Positions 23,673 through 32,497 of a stretch of 52,288 nt of DNA are shown piece by piece. The DNA is from Myxococcota bacterium (GTDB lineage: Bacteria; Myxococcota_A; UBA796; CAJQPC01), in NCBI GenBank assembly GCA_023150845.1, contig JAKLKD010000017.1, forward strand, positions 1 through 52,288. The letters run 5' to 3'. Position numbers and translations under genes: made by a program. Below the pieces are notes generated by a model that was given only the letters and a program-made list of their open reading frames with translations, was not told where the DNA came from and ran no database searches. Position 1 is the stretch's first letter. Every line of letters starts with the position of its first letter.

Positions 23673-25172
23673 TCACGGGGTCAGGCGGAGCAGGCGGCGG
23701 GTGTCCGTCGGGACGTCATGCTGCACAAGATACGCCGCTTCGCCCGGATGGTGGGCCTGGAGATACGCCCGGGTCTGCTCGGCGTCGGGCAAGGCGTGGC
23801 GGACCTGCAGGCCGCCGCGGGGCGCGCTGGGGTCGTTCAGCCAGAGCCCGTCGCCGGACTCTAACATCGGCTCGCAGAGGAAGGCGTCGACGCCGAGGCT
23901 CGGCCAAGACACCTCGCGGCGCCCCCGGGCCTGCAGAAACACTACGCCCTCGGTGATCCCCTGCTGGCGCAGGAGCTGTCCTAAGTCAGCGTCTACGCAC
24001 CAATAGGGCTCGGCCTCCAGGTCTCGGACCACCGGGGCCAGCCCGACGAGGGCCACGACCGGCGCCGCCCAGGCCCAGGGCCCCGGCGTCAGCGCGCGCA
24101 GCCCCGCCGCCAGCCACAAGGGCGCGAGGGCGTAGAGCGGGTGGTAAAACCGCGCCCCGTAGGCGAGCCCCGGGCTCCAGTAGAGCGCGTAGCCCCCGAC
24201 GACGAGGGCCAGCGCGAGCGCGCTCACCCAGCGGGGCCGCAGGCGCCAGGCCCCGAAGACGGCGACGAGGCCGAGGCCCGGCCAGCCCAAGAGCAGGCGG
24301 TCGAGGCGTAAGAGCGCCGCCCCCGCGAGGCGCGCGGCCTTCTCAGGGCTGTGCCCGAGGCTCCCCAAGGTGGGGTGGCAGCCGATCTCCGGGCCGAAGC
24401 CCAAGGCGTTGCAGCCCGGCGCCCGGCCCGTGTCCGCGACCCAGGCGTCGTACCAAGGGTTCACCGGGAAGGTCAAAGCCTCGCCGCTGAGCCGCTGGTT
24501 GTCCCAAAGCGTGAGCGCCACCGCCAAGGCCGGGCCCAGCGCCAGGAGCGCCCGCGACGCCAGGCCCGGGGCGCGCCAAAGCCCCCCGAGGAGGATCGCC
24601 CCGCCGAAGACCACGCCGTCGAAGGGCCGCGCGAGGATCGTGTAGCCCAAGCCCAAGCCGCCGAGCGCCCAGGCCCAGGCCGCGTCCCGCCCCCGGGCGA
24701 CGATCACGAGCGCGAGCAAGAGCGCGACGAGGGTGGAGGTGTGCGCCATGCGGCTCCCGGCGAGCAGCAGGAGCCCCGGCGAGCAGGCCATGATCGCCGC
24801 GGAGAGCCGCGCGGTGTCCTCATCGGCCCACTCCTGGCCCAGCCGCCAGGCCAGGGGCGGCAGCGCCATCGCCAAGAGCGGGTTCACCCAGGCGCCGAGG
24901 CCGATCCCCTCCCCCAAGGCCAAGAGCGCGGGCCAGCCCGGCGGGAACACCGCGTAGCTGCTCGGCGCGCTCACCCAGAACGGGTAGAGCAGGAGCCCGG
25001 GCAGCTCCGACGGAGGCCCGACCCGCTGCCCCGCCGCGAACAGCCGCGCCTGGAGGGTGTAGGCGACCTCATCGGTGAGGTGCGGCGCCCCGTCGAGGGG
25101 CCCCAAGGCCACAAACAGCGCGAGCCCACCGCAGAGCAGGGCGAGGGCGGGGATCAGCGCGGGGCTCCGCAT
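23673..25172 (-). CDS. GT-C-like integral membrane protein (ArnT/PMT-type glycosyltransferase fold)
   Basis: 499 residues with about ten hydrophobic helices, a long soluble loop and a C-terminal soluble tail. After the first helix comes HLTDEVAYTLQARLFAAG, the acidic DE-type motif in the first extracytoplasmic loop that marks GT-C enzymes using polyprenyl-phosphate sugars (as in ArnT and protein mannosyltransferases). A loop with PFWVSAPSSYAVFPPGWP, also typical, follows. It therefore probably transfers a sugar to a lipid, glycan or protein at the periplasmic face; donor and acceptor are unknown. The ATG at 25172 directly opens the first hydrophobic helix. Upstream is a small exported protein gene; downstream is the pentapeptide-repeat gene. 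Confidence 0.82.
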   Translation of the reverse strand: MRSPALIPALALLCGGLALFVALGPLDGAPHLTDEVAYTLQARLFAAGQRVGPPSELPGLLLYPFWVSAPSSYAVFPPGWPALLALGEGIGLGAWVNPLLAMALPPLAWRLGQEWADEDTARLSAAIMACSPGLLLLAGSRMAHTSTLVALLLALVIVARGRDAAWAWALGGLGLGYTILARPFDGVVFGGAILLGGLWRAPGLASRALLALGPALAVALTLWDNQRLSGEALTFPVNPWYDAWVADTGRAPGCNALGFGPEIGCHPTLGSLGHSPEKAARLAGAALLRLDRLLLGWPGLGLVAVFGAWRLRPRWVSALALALVVGGYALYWSPGLAYGARFYHPLYALAPLWLAAGLRALTPGPWAWAAPVVALVGLAPVVRDLEAEPYWCVDADLGQLLRQQGITEGVVFLQARGRREVSWPSLGVDAFLCEPMLESGDGLWLNDPSAPRGGLQVRHALPDAEQTRAYLQAHHPGEAAYLVQHDVPTDTRRLLRLTP

Positions 25173-25214
25173 CCTGGGGGCGACCTCGTCGATGTCCCCT
25201 TCGCCGCCGGGGGC

Positions 25215-25529
25215 TCAGCGCGCGCGGGACAGGCAGACCTGAGTGTACGCGATGGGGAAGCCGTTGGACTTCACGCCCATCTCAAAGTCCGCCGTCGCCA
25301 CACGCCAGCCCTCGGACTCCTTCGAGCGGGTCCACTGGCCGATCTCGGTGGTGGCGTCGCCGGTGTTGATCAGGCCGCCGTCCCGACCGGGCTCGACCTC
25401 GAAGTGTTTGCAGGTCAGCTCCGTCCGAGGCGCCTGATCTTGGGCGTTGGCGTCTTGGCGGATCAGCAGGCCGACGCCGAGCCCGACGAGGATGAGGGCG
25501 CAGGACACCAGAGCGGACGTGCGAAGCAT
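25215..25529 (-). CDS. Small exported or membrane-anchored protein, unknown
   Basis: 104 residues. The first ~20 residues form one hydrophobic helix followed by DANAQDQ, which could be cleaved or act as an anchor. The mature part, about 75 residues, has two cysteines (LTCKHFEVE and TQVCLSRAR) that could form a disulfide, and a GWRVATADFEMGVKSNGFPIAYTQVCL beta-type ending that looks conserved in style (lipocalin- or DUF4177-like strand order), but no family is recognised. Divergent from the nuclease gene at 25604, with only 74 bp between them; possibly co-transcribed with the GT-C-like gene downstream (42-nt gap). Confidence 0.65.
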   Translation of the reverse strand: MLRTSALVSCALILVGLGVGLLIRQDANAQDQAPRTELTCKHFEVEPGRDGGLINTGDATTEIGQWTRSKESEGWRVATADFEMGVKSNGFPIAYTQVCLSRAR

Positions 25530-25603
25530 AGGCTCCTCCGAGACAAGGCTTGTAACCCTTTGTGGAGGCGAGGTGCTACGATGGGCCCCCGCCAGAGGAT
25601 CTT

Positions 25604-26512
25604 ATGGGTGAGTTAGCCAACACGTTCTCTTGGAGCTACAGCCGCCACGGCATGTTCTCGGAGTGCCTCCGAAAATACTGGCTGAGCTACTACGGATCTT
25701 GGGGTGGTTGGGGGCGTGGCGCGAGCGAGCGGTCCCGCGAGCTCTACCTGATGAAGAACCTCACCTCGACGGCGATGTGGCTGGGGACGGTGGTGCATGA
25801 CGTCGCGGAGGGCGCCCTGAAGGCCCGGGCCCTGGGCGAGACTCCTTGGGTGGAGCGCGCCGTCGAGCTCGGCTTGGAGCGCGCACGCCGCGACATCGCC
25901 GACTCCAAGGCCGGCCGATACCGAGAGAACCCCAAGAAGCAGCCCGGATTCCAAGAGCACTACTACGAGGAGCCCGAGCCCGACTGGGACGCCGAGCTCG
26001 CCGAGATTGAGCGGCAGATCCACAACCTCTTCGGGCACCCGATCTTCCGCCGCATGATGGACGTGCCTGAGCGCATCCTGGAGGTGGAGATCCTGCGCTC
26101 GGTGCCCATCGAGGGCGTGCCGGTGTGGGTGAAGCTCGACGCGCTCATGCAGAGCAACGAGGGCGGCGTGGTCATCGTGGACTGGAAGACCGGCCGCGAT
26201 CACGACGACGCCTCCATCGCCCAGCAGCTCGGCATCTACGGGATCTACGCCGTGCAGCTCCGGGAGGTGCCCGTCGAGAAGGTCCAGGCCTTACACGTCA
26301 ACCTCCGGCACAACACCCACACCATCCACCCCGTGACCGCCGCTCTGGTCGCCGAGAGCCGGGAGTTCGTCGCGCGCTCCGCCGAGGCCATGCGCGCGGG
26401 GCTCAGCGACCGCGAGCGCAACGTCGCCCCAGAGTCGGGCTACCCGATGCTGCCCGACGGTGACGAGCGCTGCGCCCGCTGCCGCTTTCGTCGCGACTGC
26501 GGCCGCGGCTGA
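25604..26512 (+). CDS. PD-(D/E)XK nuclease-like protein with predicted 4Fe-4S cluster (AddB/Cas4-type fold)
   Basis: 302 residues from the ATG at 25604, preceded by GAGGAT and a TACGAT -10-like hexamer. It opens with SYSRHGMFSECLRKYWLSYYG, the S-x-S-x-x-x-x-F-x-x-C-x-R-x-Y-x-x-x-Y signature of RecB-like nucleases. Catalytic pattern: a His in WLGTVVHDVAE, an acidic residue in VKLDAL, and the D-W-K of VVIVDWKTGR. C21 together with C290, C293 and C299 (CARCRFRRDC) forms the C-x(n)-CxxCxxxxxC arrangement that binds a 4Fe-4S cluster in AddB and Cas4 proteins. It is a stand-alone domain without helicase. No CRISPR array or cas gene is nearby, so a general DNA repair or recombination role is more likely than Cas4. 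Confidence 0.85.
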   Translation: MGELANTFSWSYSRHGMFSECLRKYWLSYYGSWGGWGRGASERSRELYLMKNLTSTAMWLGTVVHDVAEGALKARALGETPWVERAVELGLERARRDIADSKAGRYRENPKKQPGFQEHYYEEPEPDWDAELAEIERQIHNLFGHPIFRRMMDVPERILEVEILRSVPIEGVPVWVKLDALMQSNEGGVVIVDWKTGRDHDDASIAQQLGIYGIYAVQLREVPVEKVQALHVNLRHNTHTIHPVTAALVAESREFVARSAEAMRAGLSDRERNVAPESGYPMLPDGDERCARCRFRRDCGRG

Positions 26513-26559
26513 CGCCCCCACCTTCACGGACGATCCCCGCGATGGGTTACCATGGCCCC

Positions 26560-27033
26560 ATGGAGCTACGCCGCCTCGACCCTCGCGTGATCTGGCTCTG
26601 GCGCGCCCAGGCGATGTCCCGGATGTTGTTCTTCTGGGGCCCGCTCTGCGTCGGCGTCGGGGTGCTCTCGTCCCAGGCCGCGGACTGGCGCGTGGGCCTG
26701 CTCATCGGGGGCTCCATGGCCCTGATGCTCCTCGTGCTGAGCCTGCTCTGGCCCGCGCTCGACTTCGACCGCTTCGGCTTTGAGGTGCGTGAGCACGACC
26801 TGCTCGTGCAGCGTGGGGTGCTGTTCCGCCGCCGCTCCTCAATCCCCCTCCGGCGCATCCAGCACGTCGACACCCACCAGGGGCCCATCGAGCGCCTGTT
26901 CGGGCTCTCCACCGTGGCCGTGTACACCGCCGCCGGGATGTCCGCCGACGGCTCGATCCCCGGCCTGCCCACGGCGGAGGCCGAGGCGATCCGCGACGAG
27001 CTGGCTCGGCGTGGGGGAGACGATGGCGTCTGA
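26560..27033 (+). CDS. Bacterial PH-domain membrane protein, YdbS-like
   Basis: 157 residues from the ATG at 26560 (an in-frame ATG at 26542 would add six residues). Two hydrophobic helices (about 18-65) precede one bPH2 domain containing FGFEVREHDLLVQRGVLFRRRSSIPLRRIQHVDTHQGPIERLFGLSTVAVYTAAG. The order 'L.V..G...R....IPL.RIQ.V......+ER.FGL..V...TA' is the PF03703 signature. Such proteins sit in the inner membrane; in Bacillus YdbS/YdbT they affect resistance to certain bacteriocins. The 3' end overlaps the start of the next gene by 11 nt, which couples the pair. Biochemical role is not established. Confidence 0.9.
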   Translation: MELRRLDPRVIWLWRAQAMSRMLFFWGPLCVGVGVLSSQAADWRVGLLIGGSMALMLLVLSLLWPALDFDRFGFEVREHDLLVQRGVLFRRRSSIPLRRIQHVDTHQGPIERLFGLSTVAVYTAAGMSADGSIPGLPTAEAEAIRDELARRGGDDGV

Positions 27034-28813
27034 GCGGGAGCCCCCCGACGCCGATGACGAGCGCACCGAGGTGCTCCGGGGTGGGCTGCTCGCGGAGCTA
27101 GAGCATGAGCGCACCGAGTTCCTCCGGGAGAACCACCTGGAGGGCAACGGGCTCTTGAGCCTCGACACCCCCACCGAGGAGCGCCCACGCCACGCCGCCG
27201 GGCCCCACCCCGACGACGAGACGGTGATGAGCCCCGCGGCGCCCCGGGCCCGGCCTGAAGACATCGAGCCGACCGTCGCCGCGCTCTCCTTAGACGTGTT
27301 GGAGGCCGAGACCGAGGAGGAGGCCGCCGCCGCGCCCGCGGAGCCCGCCGAGGCCCTCGCCACAGACACGCCCTGGCGGGGCCTGCACCCGGCCTCGCTC
27401 CTCGTGAACCTCATCCCGCGCACCTTCGGCATCCTGCTCGGCTACTGGCCGCTCTTGCTCGCCTGGCTGTTTGGCCGCGGGGTGACCGCGCCCCGGCCCG
27501 AAGACGCGCTGTTCTTGCTGTTCATCCTCGTGCCCGGCATCGCCTCCACGGTCGTACACTTCTTCACGCTACGGTACCGGGTGAGCGGCGGGCGGATGGA
27601 GATCCGGCAGGGCCTGCTCAACCGCCAGGCGCGGACCTTGGCCCCGGATCGAATCCAGAACGTCTCCCTCGTGCGAAACCTCTTCCACCGGGCCTCGGGC
27701 CTCGTCGAGGTGCGCATCGAGACCGCCGGGGACAGCTCCACCGAGGGCCTGCTCTCGGCCTTGTCCATCGAGGACGCCGAGGCCCTGCTCACCGCCTTAA
27801 ACGCCGCCCGAGGCGAGGCGGCCCGGGCGACCCCCGCCGCCGACGCGCCGACCGCCGCGCCGATCTTGACCTTAGGCGCGCCGGAGCTCCTCGCTTACGG
27901 ATTCACCGCCGGGGGCCTGGGCCTCGCGATCCTGCTCATGGCCGTCGGGAGTGAGGTCTTGACCGTCGCCCGCCCCGACGAGGTGAACGACCTCGCCCGG
28001 CAGGTCTCCCCCACCCGCCTCGCCGGGCTCGGGGTGCTCGCCATCGCCGCGTCCTGGACCTTCTCCGCCCTGCGCGCCCTGGTCCGTCACCACGGCTTCA
28101 CCCTCACCCGAGAGCCGACGCCGAAGGGGCCGGGCCTACGCGCCGTCGAGGGCCTGTTCACCCGCCGTGAGGTCAAGCTCAGCCTCGACAAGGTGCAGCT
28201 CGTGAGCGCCATGGAGCCCCCGCTGCGTCGGCTCATGGGCTTCGGCACGGTGAGCGTCGAGACCGCGGGCTTCACCGCCGGGGAGAACGGCCTGCCCGCC
28301 GCCGCGGAGCTCGTCGTGCCGATGGTCGAGCAGGAGCGTATGGGCGAGCTCTTCGCCGAGGCCGTCCCCTCCCTCGACCTCGACCCCTGGTCGGCGCCTT
28401 TCAACCCGGCCCACCCCCGGGCCTTACGCCGGGCCACGGTGGGGACCGCGCTCTTCGCCCTGCCGGTGGGCCTCACCATCGGGATCGCCTTGGGCCAAGG
28501 CGCCGTCTGGGCCGCCGTGGTCACCCTCAGCTTCTTGGCCCTCATGCTGGTGCGCGCCGTGGCGCGTCATCGCTCCTTGGGCTGGCGGGTCACCCCCGAC
28601 GTGATCCTCCTGCGGGGCGGCGTGCTGCGTCGCAACACGACCTTGCTGGCCCGCAAAAAGCTCCAGTCGACGCACCTCACCCAGGGCCCCCTCGACCGGA
28701 TGCACGGCCTGGCGCACCTCACCGTCACCGTCGCCGGGAGCAGCGTGCGCCTCCCGCCGCTGAGCGTGGACGAGGCCCAGGCGCTCCAAGAGGAGCTCCT
28801 GAGCGGCGGCTGA
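27023..28813 (+). CDS. Multi-PH-domain membrane protein, YdbT-like
   Basis: 596 residues from the ATG at 27023, inside the last codons of the YdbS-like gene. A polar, acidic N-terminal extension of ~110 residues contains a short internal repeat (DERTEVLRG and HERTEFLRE) and looks disordered. The rest carries three bPH2 units, each preceded by paired membrane helices: near residues 185-270 (MEIRQGLLNRQARTLAPDRIQNVSL), 360-440 (LFTRREVKLSLDKVQLV) and 515-590 (LLRGGVLRRNTTLLARKKLQST). This is the YdbT layout and pairs naturally with YdbS. The extension is longer than I expect for the family and may be a regulatory or interaction tail. Confidence 0.9.
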   Translation: MASEREPPDADDERTEVLRGGLLAELEHERTEFLRENHLEGNGLLSLDTPTEERPRHAAGPHPDDETVMSPAAPRARPEDIEPTVAALSLDVLEAETEEEAAAAPAEPAEALATDTPWRGLHPASLLVNLIPRTFGILLGYWPLLLAWLFGRGVTAPRPEDALFLLFILVPGIASTVVHFFTLRYRVSGGRMEIRQGLLNRQARTLAPDRIQNVSLVRNLFHRASGLVEVRIETAGDSSTEGLLSALSIEDAEALLTALNAARGEAARATPAADAPTAAPILTLGAPELLAYGFTAGGLGLAILLMAVGSEVLTVARPDEVNDLARQVSPTRLAGLGVLAIAASWTFSALRALVRHHGFTLTREPTPKGPGLRAVEGLFTRREVKLSLDKVQLVSAMEPPLRRLMGFGTVSVETAGFTAGENGLPAAAELVVPMVEQERMGELFAEAVPSLDLDPWSAPFNPAHPRALRRATVGTALFALPVGLTIGIALGQGAVWAAVVTLSFLALMLVRAVARHRSLGWRVTPDVILLRGGVLRRNTTLLARKKLQSTHLTQGPLDRMHGLAHLTVTVAGSSVRLPPLSVDEAQALQEELLSGG

Positions 28814-28830
28814 GCGGCGCGCCCGCGGGC

Positions 28831-29340
28831 TCAGGACCGGGGCGGCACCCAGGACTCGTCGATGGCCTCGACGCAGGCCCAGAGCAGCAAGAACACGAGG
28901 GCGGATTGCTCCGGCGGCAAGGAGATCTCGTCCTCGGCCTTGTCCTGCTTCTCGTAGAGCGCCCAGAGGATCTCGTCGAGCAGGTGCGGCTGGGCGCGCC
29001 ACTCGATCTGGCGCACGCGGCCGGGGAGCTCGTTGTCGAAGGGCAAGAGCGCGTCGATGGAGCGGCTGATGCGCGCCGCGGCGGCCTGGGCGGCGGAGGC
29101 GTTCACCTTGTTCAGGCGGCCGCCGTACTCCGTGAAGATGCGCAGGCTCACGGTGAGCATGTAGAGCGTCACTTCAGCGCTGTGCGGGTTGAGCTGCCCG
29201 AAGTTGCTCTTGAGGAAGTTGACGAGGGGGCGCTGGTCCCGGGCGATGCGCATGGCGCTGGCGCGGAAGGCCTCGCCTGCGGCGGAGCAGGACTCGGCGA
29301 TGCGGTGGACGTCTTCGCGGGAAATGGCTGGGTTTGGCAC
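28831..29340 (-). CDS. Conserved-looking all-helical protein, unknown
   Basis: About 169 residues if the GTG at 29340 (VPNPAISREDVHRI) is the start; a GTG at 29358 is equally possible, and the frame stays open further upstream without a convincing start. The protein is helical throughout, with a Lys/Arg-bearing middle (FLKSNFGQLNPHSAEVTLYMLTVSLRIF) and an amphipathic C-terminus containing SALVFLLLWACVEAIDES. No signal peptide is seen and no domain is recognised. A TACGGT hexamer (29378-29383, minus strand) could be the -10. It is divergent from the membrane protein at 29411 and converges on the YdbT-like gene, with which it shares a TGAGC/GCTCA stem at the stop codons (28811-28833). Confidence 0.65.
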   Translation of the reverse strand: MPNPAISREDVHRIAESCSAAGEAFRASAMRIARDQRPLVNFLKSNFGQLNPHSAEVTLYMLTVSLRIFTEYGGRLNKVNASAAQAAAARISRSIDALLPFDNELPGRVRQIEWRAQPHLLDEILWALYEKQDKAEDEISLPPEQSALVFLLLWACVEAIDESWVPPRS

Positions 29341-29410
29341 GGCGGGGGATCGCTCCACGAGGCAGAATGGACGGGCCACCGTAGCCCCCGCGCAACCCGT
29401 CCGCAAGCGA

Positions 29411-30802
29411 ATGACGCCTCCCCCCTCGAACCTGACGCGCCTCCGCGCTGAGCTGGTCGCCGCCTTGGTGGCCGTGGGCGTCGTGCTCTGGGGGCTCGAC
29501 GCGCCCATCGTCGAGGACGGGCTGTTCTGGTGGGTGCCCCAGGCCCTCGTCGTCGCCGAGACCGGCCCGCAGTGGGTGCTCGACACCTTGCCCGAGGCCG
29601 CCCGCCCCCAGGCCGCCTTGCCGCCGCAGTGGGCCGACGGCCTGCCCGACTACGGCCACCCGCCGCTGTGGTTCTGGTGGATGGGCCTGTTCTTGCGCCT
29701 GTTTGGGCACAACCACTTCGCCGTGCACCTCGCCGCCGCGCCCTTCGCCGCGCTCTTCGGGGTGTTCTTGGCCCAGCTCGGCCGGGTGGTCGGCGGTGAG
29801 CGCGCGGCCTGGGCGGCGGTGGTGATCCCCCTCACCCCGCCCATCGCCGCGAACCTCCTGCGGGCCGACACCGACCTCCCCCTGATGTGCCTCACCCCCC
29901 TGGCGCTCTGGGCGATCCTCACCCGGGCCGAGGGCGTGTTTGCCGTCACCGCCGCCATCGCGACGGCCTGTAAGGAGCCTGGGGTGCTCTTGGCGGCCCC
30001 GGCGCTCTTGGCGAACCTGCGCGACCGCCGCCTCGGCTGGGGCTGGGCCTGGCCGCCGCTGACGCTCTTCGGCTGGGCGGCGATCCATGAGGCCGAGACC
30101 GGCTGGGCCTTGGCCGGGAGCGAGCGTCTGCCAGAGACCCTCGGCGGCTGGCTCCACGACCTGATGAGCGTCGCGCGCATCACCCTCTTCTCCCAGGGGC
30201 GCTGGGTCGTCTGGGTCTTGGCGGCCTGGGCGCTCCTGCGCGCCCGCTTCCACACCTGGCCCCTGACCCTGCTGGCGCTCACGGCGCTCAGCCAGATCGC
30301 CTTCTTCGGCACCCTGAACTTCCTCGGCGGGCTCCCCCGGGAGGACGCCCACACCCACGTCCGCTACCTCTTGCCGGGCATGGTGGCGGCCTTGGCCTTG
30401 GCCTTGAGCCTCGCGCCACGGGGGGCCTGGGCCTTGCTCTTGATGTCGGCGGTGTACTGGAGGCGCCCGAGCGACGACGGCCCGGAGTCTTCGCTCTACG
30501 GGATCGACGTGGCGCTGACGACCCGGGCGGCGGCGCCGACGCTGCGAGCGCTCGACGGTGAGGTCTGGGTGGGCTCCTACGCCTGGACCCAGTACACCCG
30601 CCCCTACGCCGGGGTCGTCGAGGTGCCGATGGACAGCCTGCGGGTCTACCACCTCGCCACCACGCCGGAGGAGGTGCGCGGCTGGCTCGTCGAGACCTGC
30701 GAGGGGGAGCCCCTGGGGCGCCTGCAGGAGCTGCCCCGTGAGCTTCATGAGGAGGTCCGCGTCGGCCACGCCTGGGTGCGGATCTGGCGGGTGAGCCCCT
30801 AA
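29411..30802 (+). CDS. Integral membrane protein, dolichyl-phosphate-mannose/ArnT-like (GT-C) fold
   Basis: 463 residues with about ten hydrophobic helices. The first loop has APIVEDGLFWWVPQALVVAETGPQWVL, with an acidic residue in the place where GT-C enzymes have their catalytic Asp/Glu; the next loop has LPDYGHPPLWFWWMGLFLRLFGHNHFAVHL, which closely follows the YGHPPLYYWLLALWFKLFG pattern of PMT_2/ArnT proteins. The C-terminal ~110 residues are soluble. Likely a lipid-linked-sugar glycosyltransferase; donor and acceptor unknown. It is the second GT-C-like gene in 6 kb. The stop TAA and the facing stop of the AAA+ gene lie in the 12-bp palindrome CCTAAGCTTAGG (30798-30809). Confidence 0.82.
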   Translation: MTPPPSNLTRLRAELVAALVAVGVVLWGLDAPIVEDGLFWWVPQALVVAETGPQWVLDTLPEAARPQAALPPQWADGLPDYGHPPLWFWWMGLFLRLFGHNHFAVHLAAAPFAALFGVFLAQLGRVVGGERAAWAAVVIPLTPPIAANLLRADTDLPLMCLTPLALWAILTRAEGVFAVTAAIATACKEPGVLLAAPALLANLRDRRLGWGWAWPPLTLFGWAAIHEAETGWALAGSERLPETLGGWLHDLMSVARITLFSQGRWVVWVLAAWALLRARFHTWPLTLLALTALSQIAFFGTLNFLGGLPREDAHTHVRYLLPGMVAALALALSLAPRGAWALLLMSAVYWRRPSDDGPESSLYGIDVALTTRAAAPTLRALDGEVWVGSYAWTQYTRPYAGVVEVPMDSLRVYHLATTPEEVRGWLVETCEGEPLGRLQELPRELHEEVRVGHAWVRIWRVSP

Positions 30803-30809
30803 GCTTAGG
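30798..30809. repeat. 12-bp perfect palindrome holding two facing stop codons
   Basis: CCTAAGCTTAGG contains the TAA of the upstream membrane protein gene and the TTA (stop, minus strand) of the AAA+ gene, only 2 nt apart. It is too short to be a terminator by itself; its interest is as one of several palindromic stop-stop junctions in this window. Confidence 0.5.
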
Positions 30810-32436
30810 TCTTGCGGCGCGGGGCGAGGGCCGGGAGGCGCGGCCAGGGCTCGCCGAGGCGCTCCGCGAGCAGGACGAGCTTGTCCTCGGCGGCGCGTAG
30901 GGTCTTGAGGTGGTTGCCGTCCTCGATCTGGTGGTTGAATCCCAGGCGCTCGGCGGCGTCTCTGGGGTCGGGCGCGGCGGCGAGGGCCTCGGCGACGACG
31001 AGGCCGATAAAGCCCTCGGCGAGGTTCAAGAGCTGTGGGGCCTTGCCTTGAGGCGGCGGGGGCGCCCGGAGCAATTCCGGGGCGCGCTCCACGAGCGCCC
31101 GGGCGCCGGGGCGGAGCTGGTCGAGCACGGCCCGAGGTGTGGGGAGGAGGCGCTGGAGGCCGAGCCGGGCGTGCTCCGCGCGAAGGCGAGGCGACGGGTG
31201 GCCCGGGGCGCGGCGCTCCGCCTCGCGGTACGCCCAGATCACCGCGACGCGCAGGTCCTCGACGTTGTTGAGGTAGCTCCCCGCCTGAAAGACCTTGAGC
31301 GCCTCGTCGCTCAAGAGGTCGATCACCTCCTCCTCGGGGCGCCGTAGCTCGGCGGCGAGCAGGCCCCGCGTGAGGGCGGGGATGTCCTCCACACGTTTGT
31401 GGAGCCCGACGACGGCGACGCTCCAGGCCGTGAGCCGCTGGGGCAGGCCGCCCCGCAAGGCCCGCGTGAGGTCACGATCCGGGGTGTAGGTGACGATAAG
31501 CCGCGCGGCGACGGGGCCCGGATCGTCGAGCCAGGCCGTGAGCGCGGTCTGGGCCTCCGACGAGAGGGCGTCGACCTCCCGAATCAGCACCGTGCCCGGC
31601 GTGCGCAGGTCCAAGGCCAAGCTCGCCGGGGTGACACGGTGGCCCTCCAAAGAGATGAGCCGGTGGGCGCGCCGCTCGGAGAGGGCATGAACCCGCTCGG
31701 CGAGCCAGGCCCGGCCGCTGCCCCGGGGACCGACCACGGCCAAGGTCACCGACGAGCGCGCGACCTCCTCGGCGTAGCGCAGGGCCTCGTGGTGGGCGGC
31801 GCTCTCGGCCTCACGCCCGGGGGGCGGCGGTGATGGGGGCAAGAGCAGCAGGGCTGGGGCGGTGAGGTCTACCCGGAGCTGCACACCGTCGAGGCCCGCC
31901 CCCGCCGCGCCGTCGAAGAGGCCAAGGTTCTCCGCGACGGCGAGCCGACACCGCACCTCGACGGTGATCATGCCGACGAGGCCGCGGCCCGGCGCGCGCA
32001 GCGGCAGGCCGAGGAGGTGGGTGACCTGCTGACGCCCGAGCCGGGCGACGGTCTCTGAGCGCTGGCCCCGGCCGTCGAGGGGCTGGCTGCGCCCGGCGCG
32101 GTAGGTCAACATGCGGGTGCGGACGTCGAGGAGCACGGCCTCAGCGTGATCCTTTAGGGCGCTCCAGACGTTCGCCGAGGCCAAGAGATCCGCCCGGGGC
32201 TCCGCGCCGGGCGCCGCGCCGTCCTGCGCCGCGCGGCCGAGGTGCAGGCGAAACCCGACGCCGTCGTGCAGGTGCAGGCTGGCCCCGGCCACCTTGGCCT
32301 CGGCGCCGAAGCTCGTCAGGCCCAGGCTAGCGACAACACCCTCCAGCACACGATCCAGAAGCCAGCGACCGGCCTCGCTCTCCTCGCGGTGCTCCCGGAG
32401 GGTGACCAGGTCCGCGGCGACGTCAGCGGGCGTCAT
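30805..32436 (-). CDS. GAF-AAA+ protein of the NtrC class lacking the sigma-54 contact motif
   Basis: 543 residues from the ATG at 32436. Residues about 25-190 look like a GAF-type sensor (alternating strands, LVGMITVEVRC near the end). A Pro-rich linker (about 200-215) leads to an AAA+ module: Walker A VVGPRGSGRAWLAE, a Walker-B-like LIREVDALSSEAQ in which the usual DE is altered, then LIVTYTPDRDL and RLTAWSVAVVGLHKRVEDIPAL, which match the NtrC order (R-finger and L-R-ER-EDI-L). The GAFTGA loop that contacts sigma-54 is absent and Walker A departs from GETGTGKE. A helical C-terminus of ~150 residues follows. Probably a signalling ATPase or adaptor rather than a sigma-54 activator. Divergent from the kinase gene, 61 bp away. 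Confidence 0.72.
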   Translation of the reverse strand: MTPADVAADLVTLREHREESEAGRWLLDRVLEGVVASLGLTSFGAEAKVAGASLHLHDGVGFRLHLGRAAQDGAAPGAEPRADLLASANVWSALKDHAEAVLLDVRTRMLTYRAGRSQPLDGRGQRSETVARLGRQQVTHLLGLPLRAPGRGLVGMITVEVRCRLAVAENLGLFDGAAGAGLDGVQLRVDLTAPALLLLPPSPPPPGREAESAAHHEALRYAEEVARSSVTLAVVGPRGSGRAWLAERVHALSERRAHRLISLEGHRVTPASLALDLRTPGTVLIREVDALSSEAQTALTAWLDDPGPVAARLIVTYTPDRDLTRALRGGLPQRLTAWSVAVVGLHKRVEDIPALTRGLLAAELRRPEEEVIDLLSDEALKVFQAGSYLNNVEDLRVAVIWAYREAERRAPGHPSPRLRAEHARLGLQRLLPTPRAVLDQLRPGARALVERAPELLRAPPPPQGKAPQLLNLAEGFIGLVVAEALAAAPDPRDAAERLGFNHQIEDGNHLKTLRAAEDKLVLLAERLGEPWPRLPALAPRRKT

Positions 32437-32497
32437 AAGGCTCCTTTGGGGTCGGCGACGGGTAGGATCTCCATCCCTCCTATTTCTCTGGACGCCG

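Noticed and set aside
25604-26512. Annotation as Cas4
   Set aside because: Fold and Cys ligands fit, but no CRISPR context exists and AddB-like stand-alone nucleases share these features.
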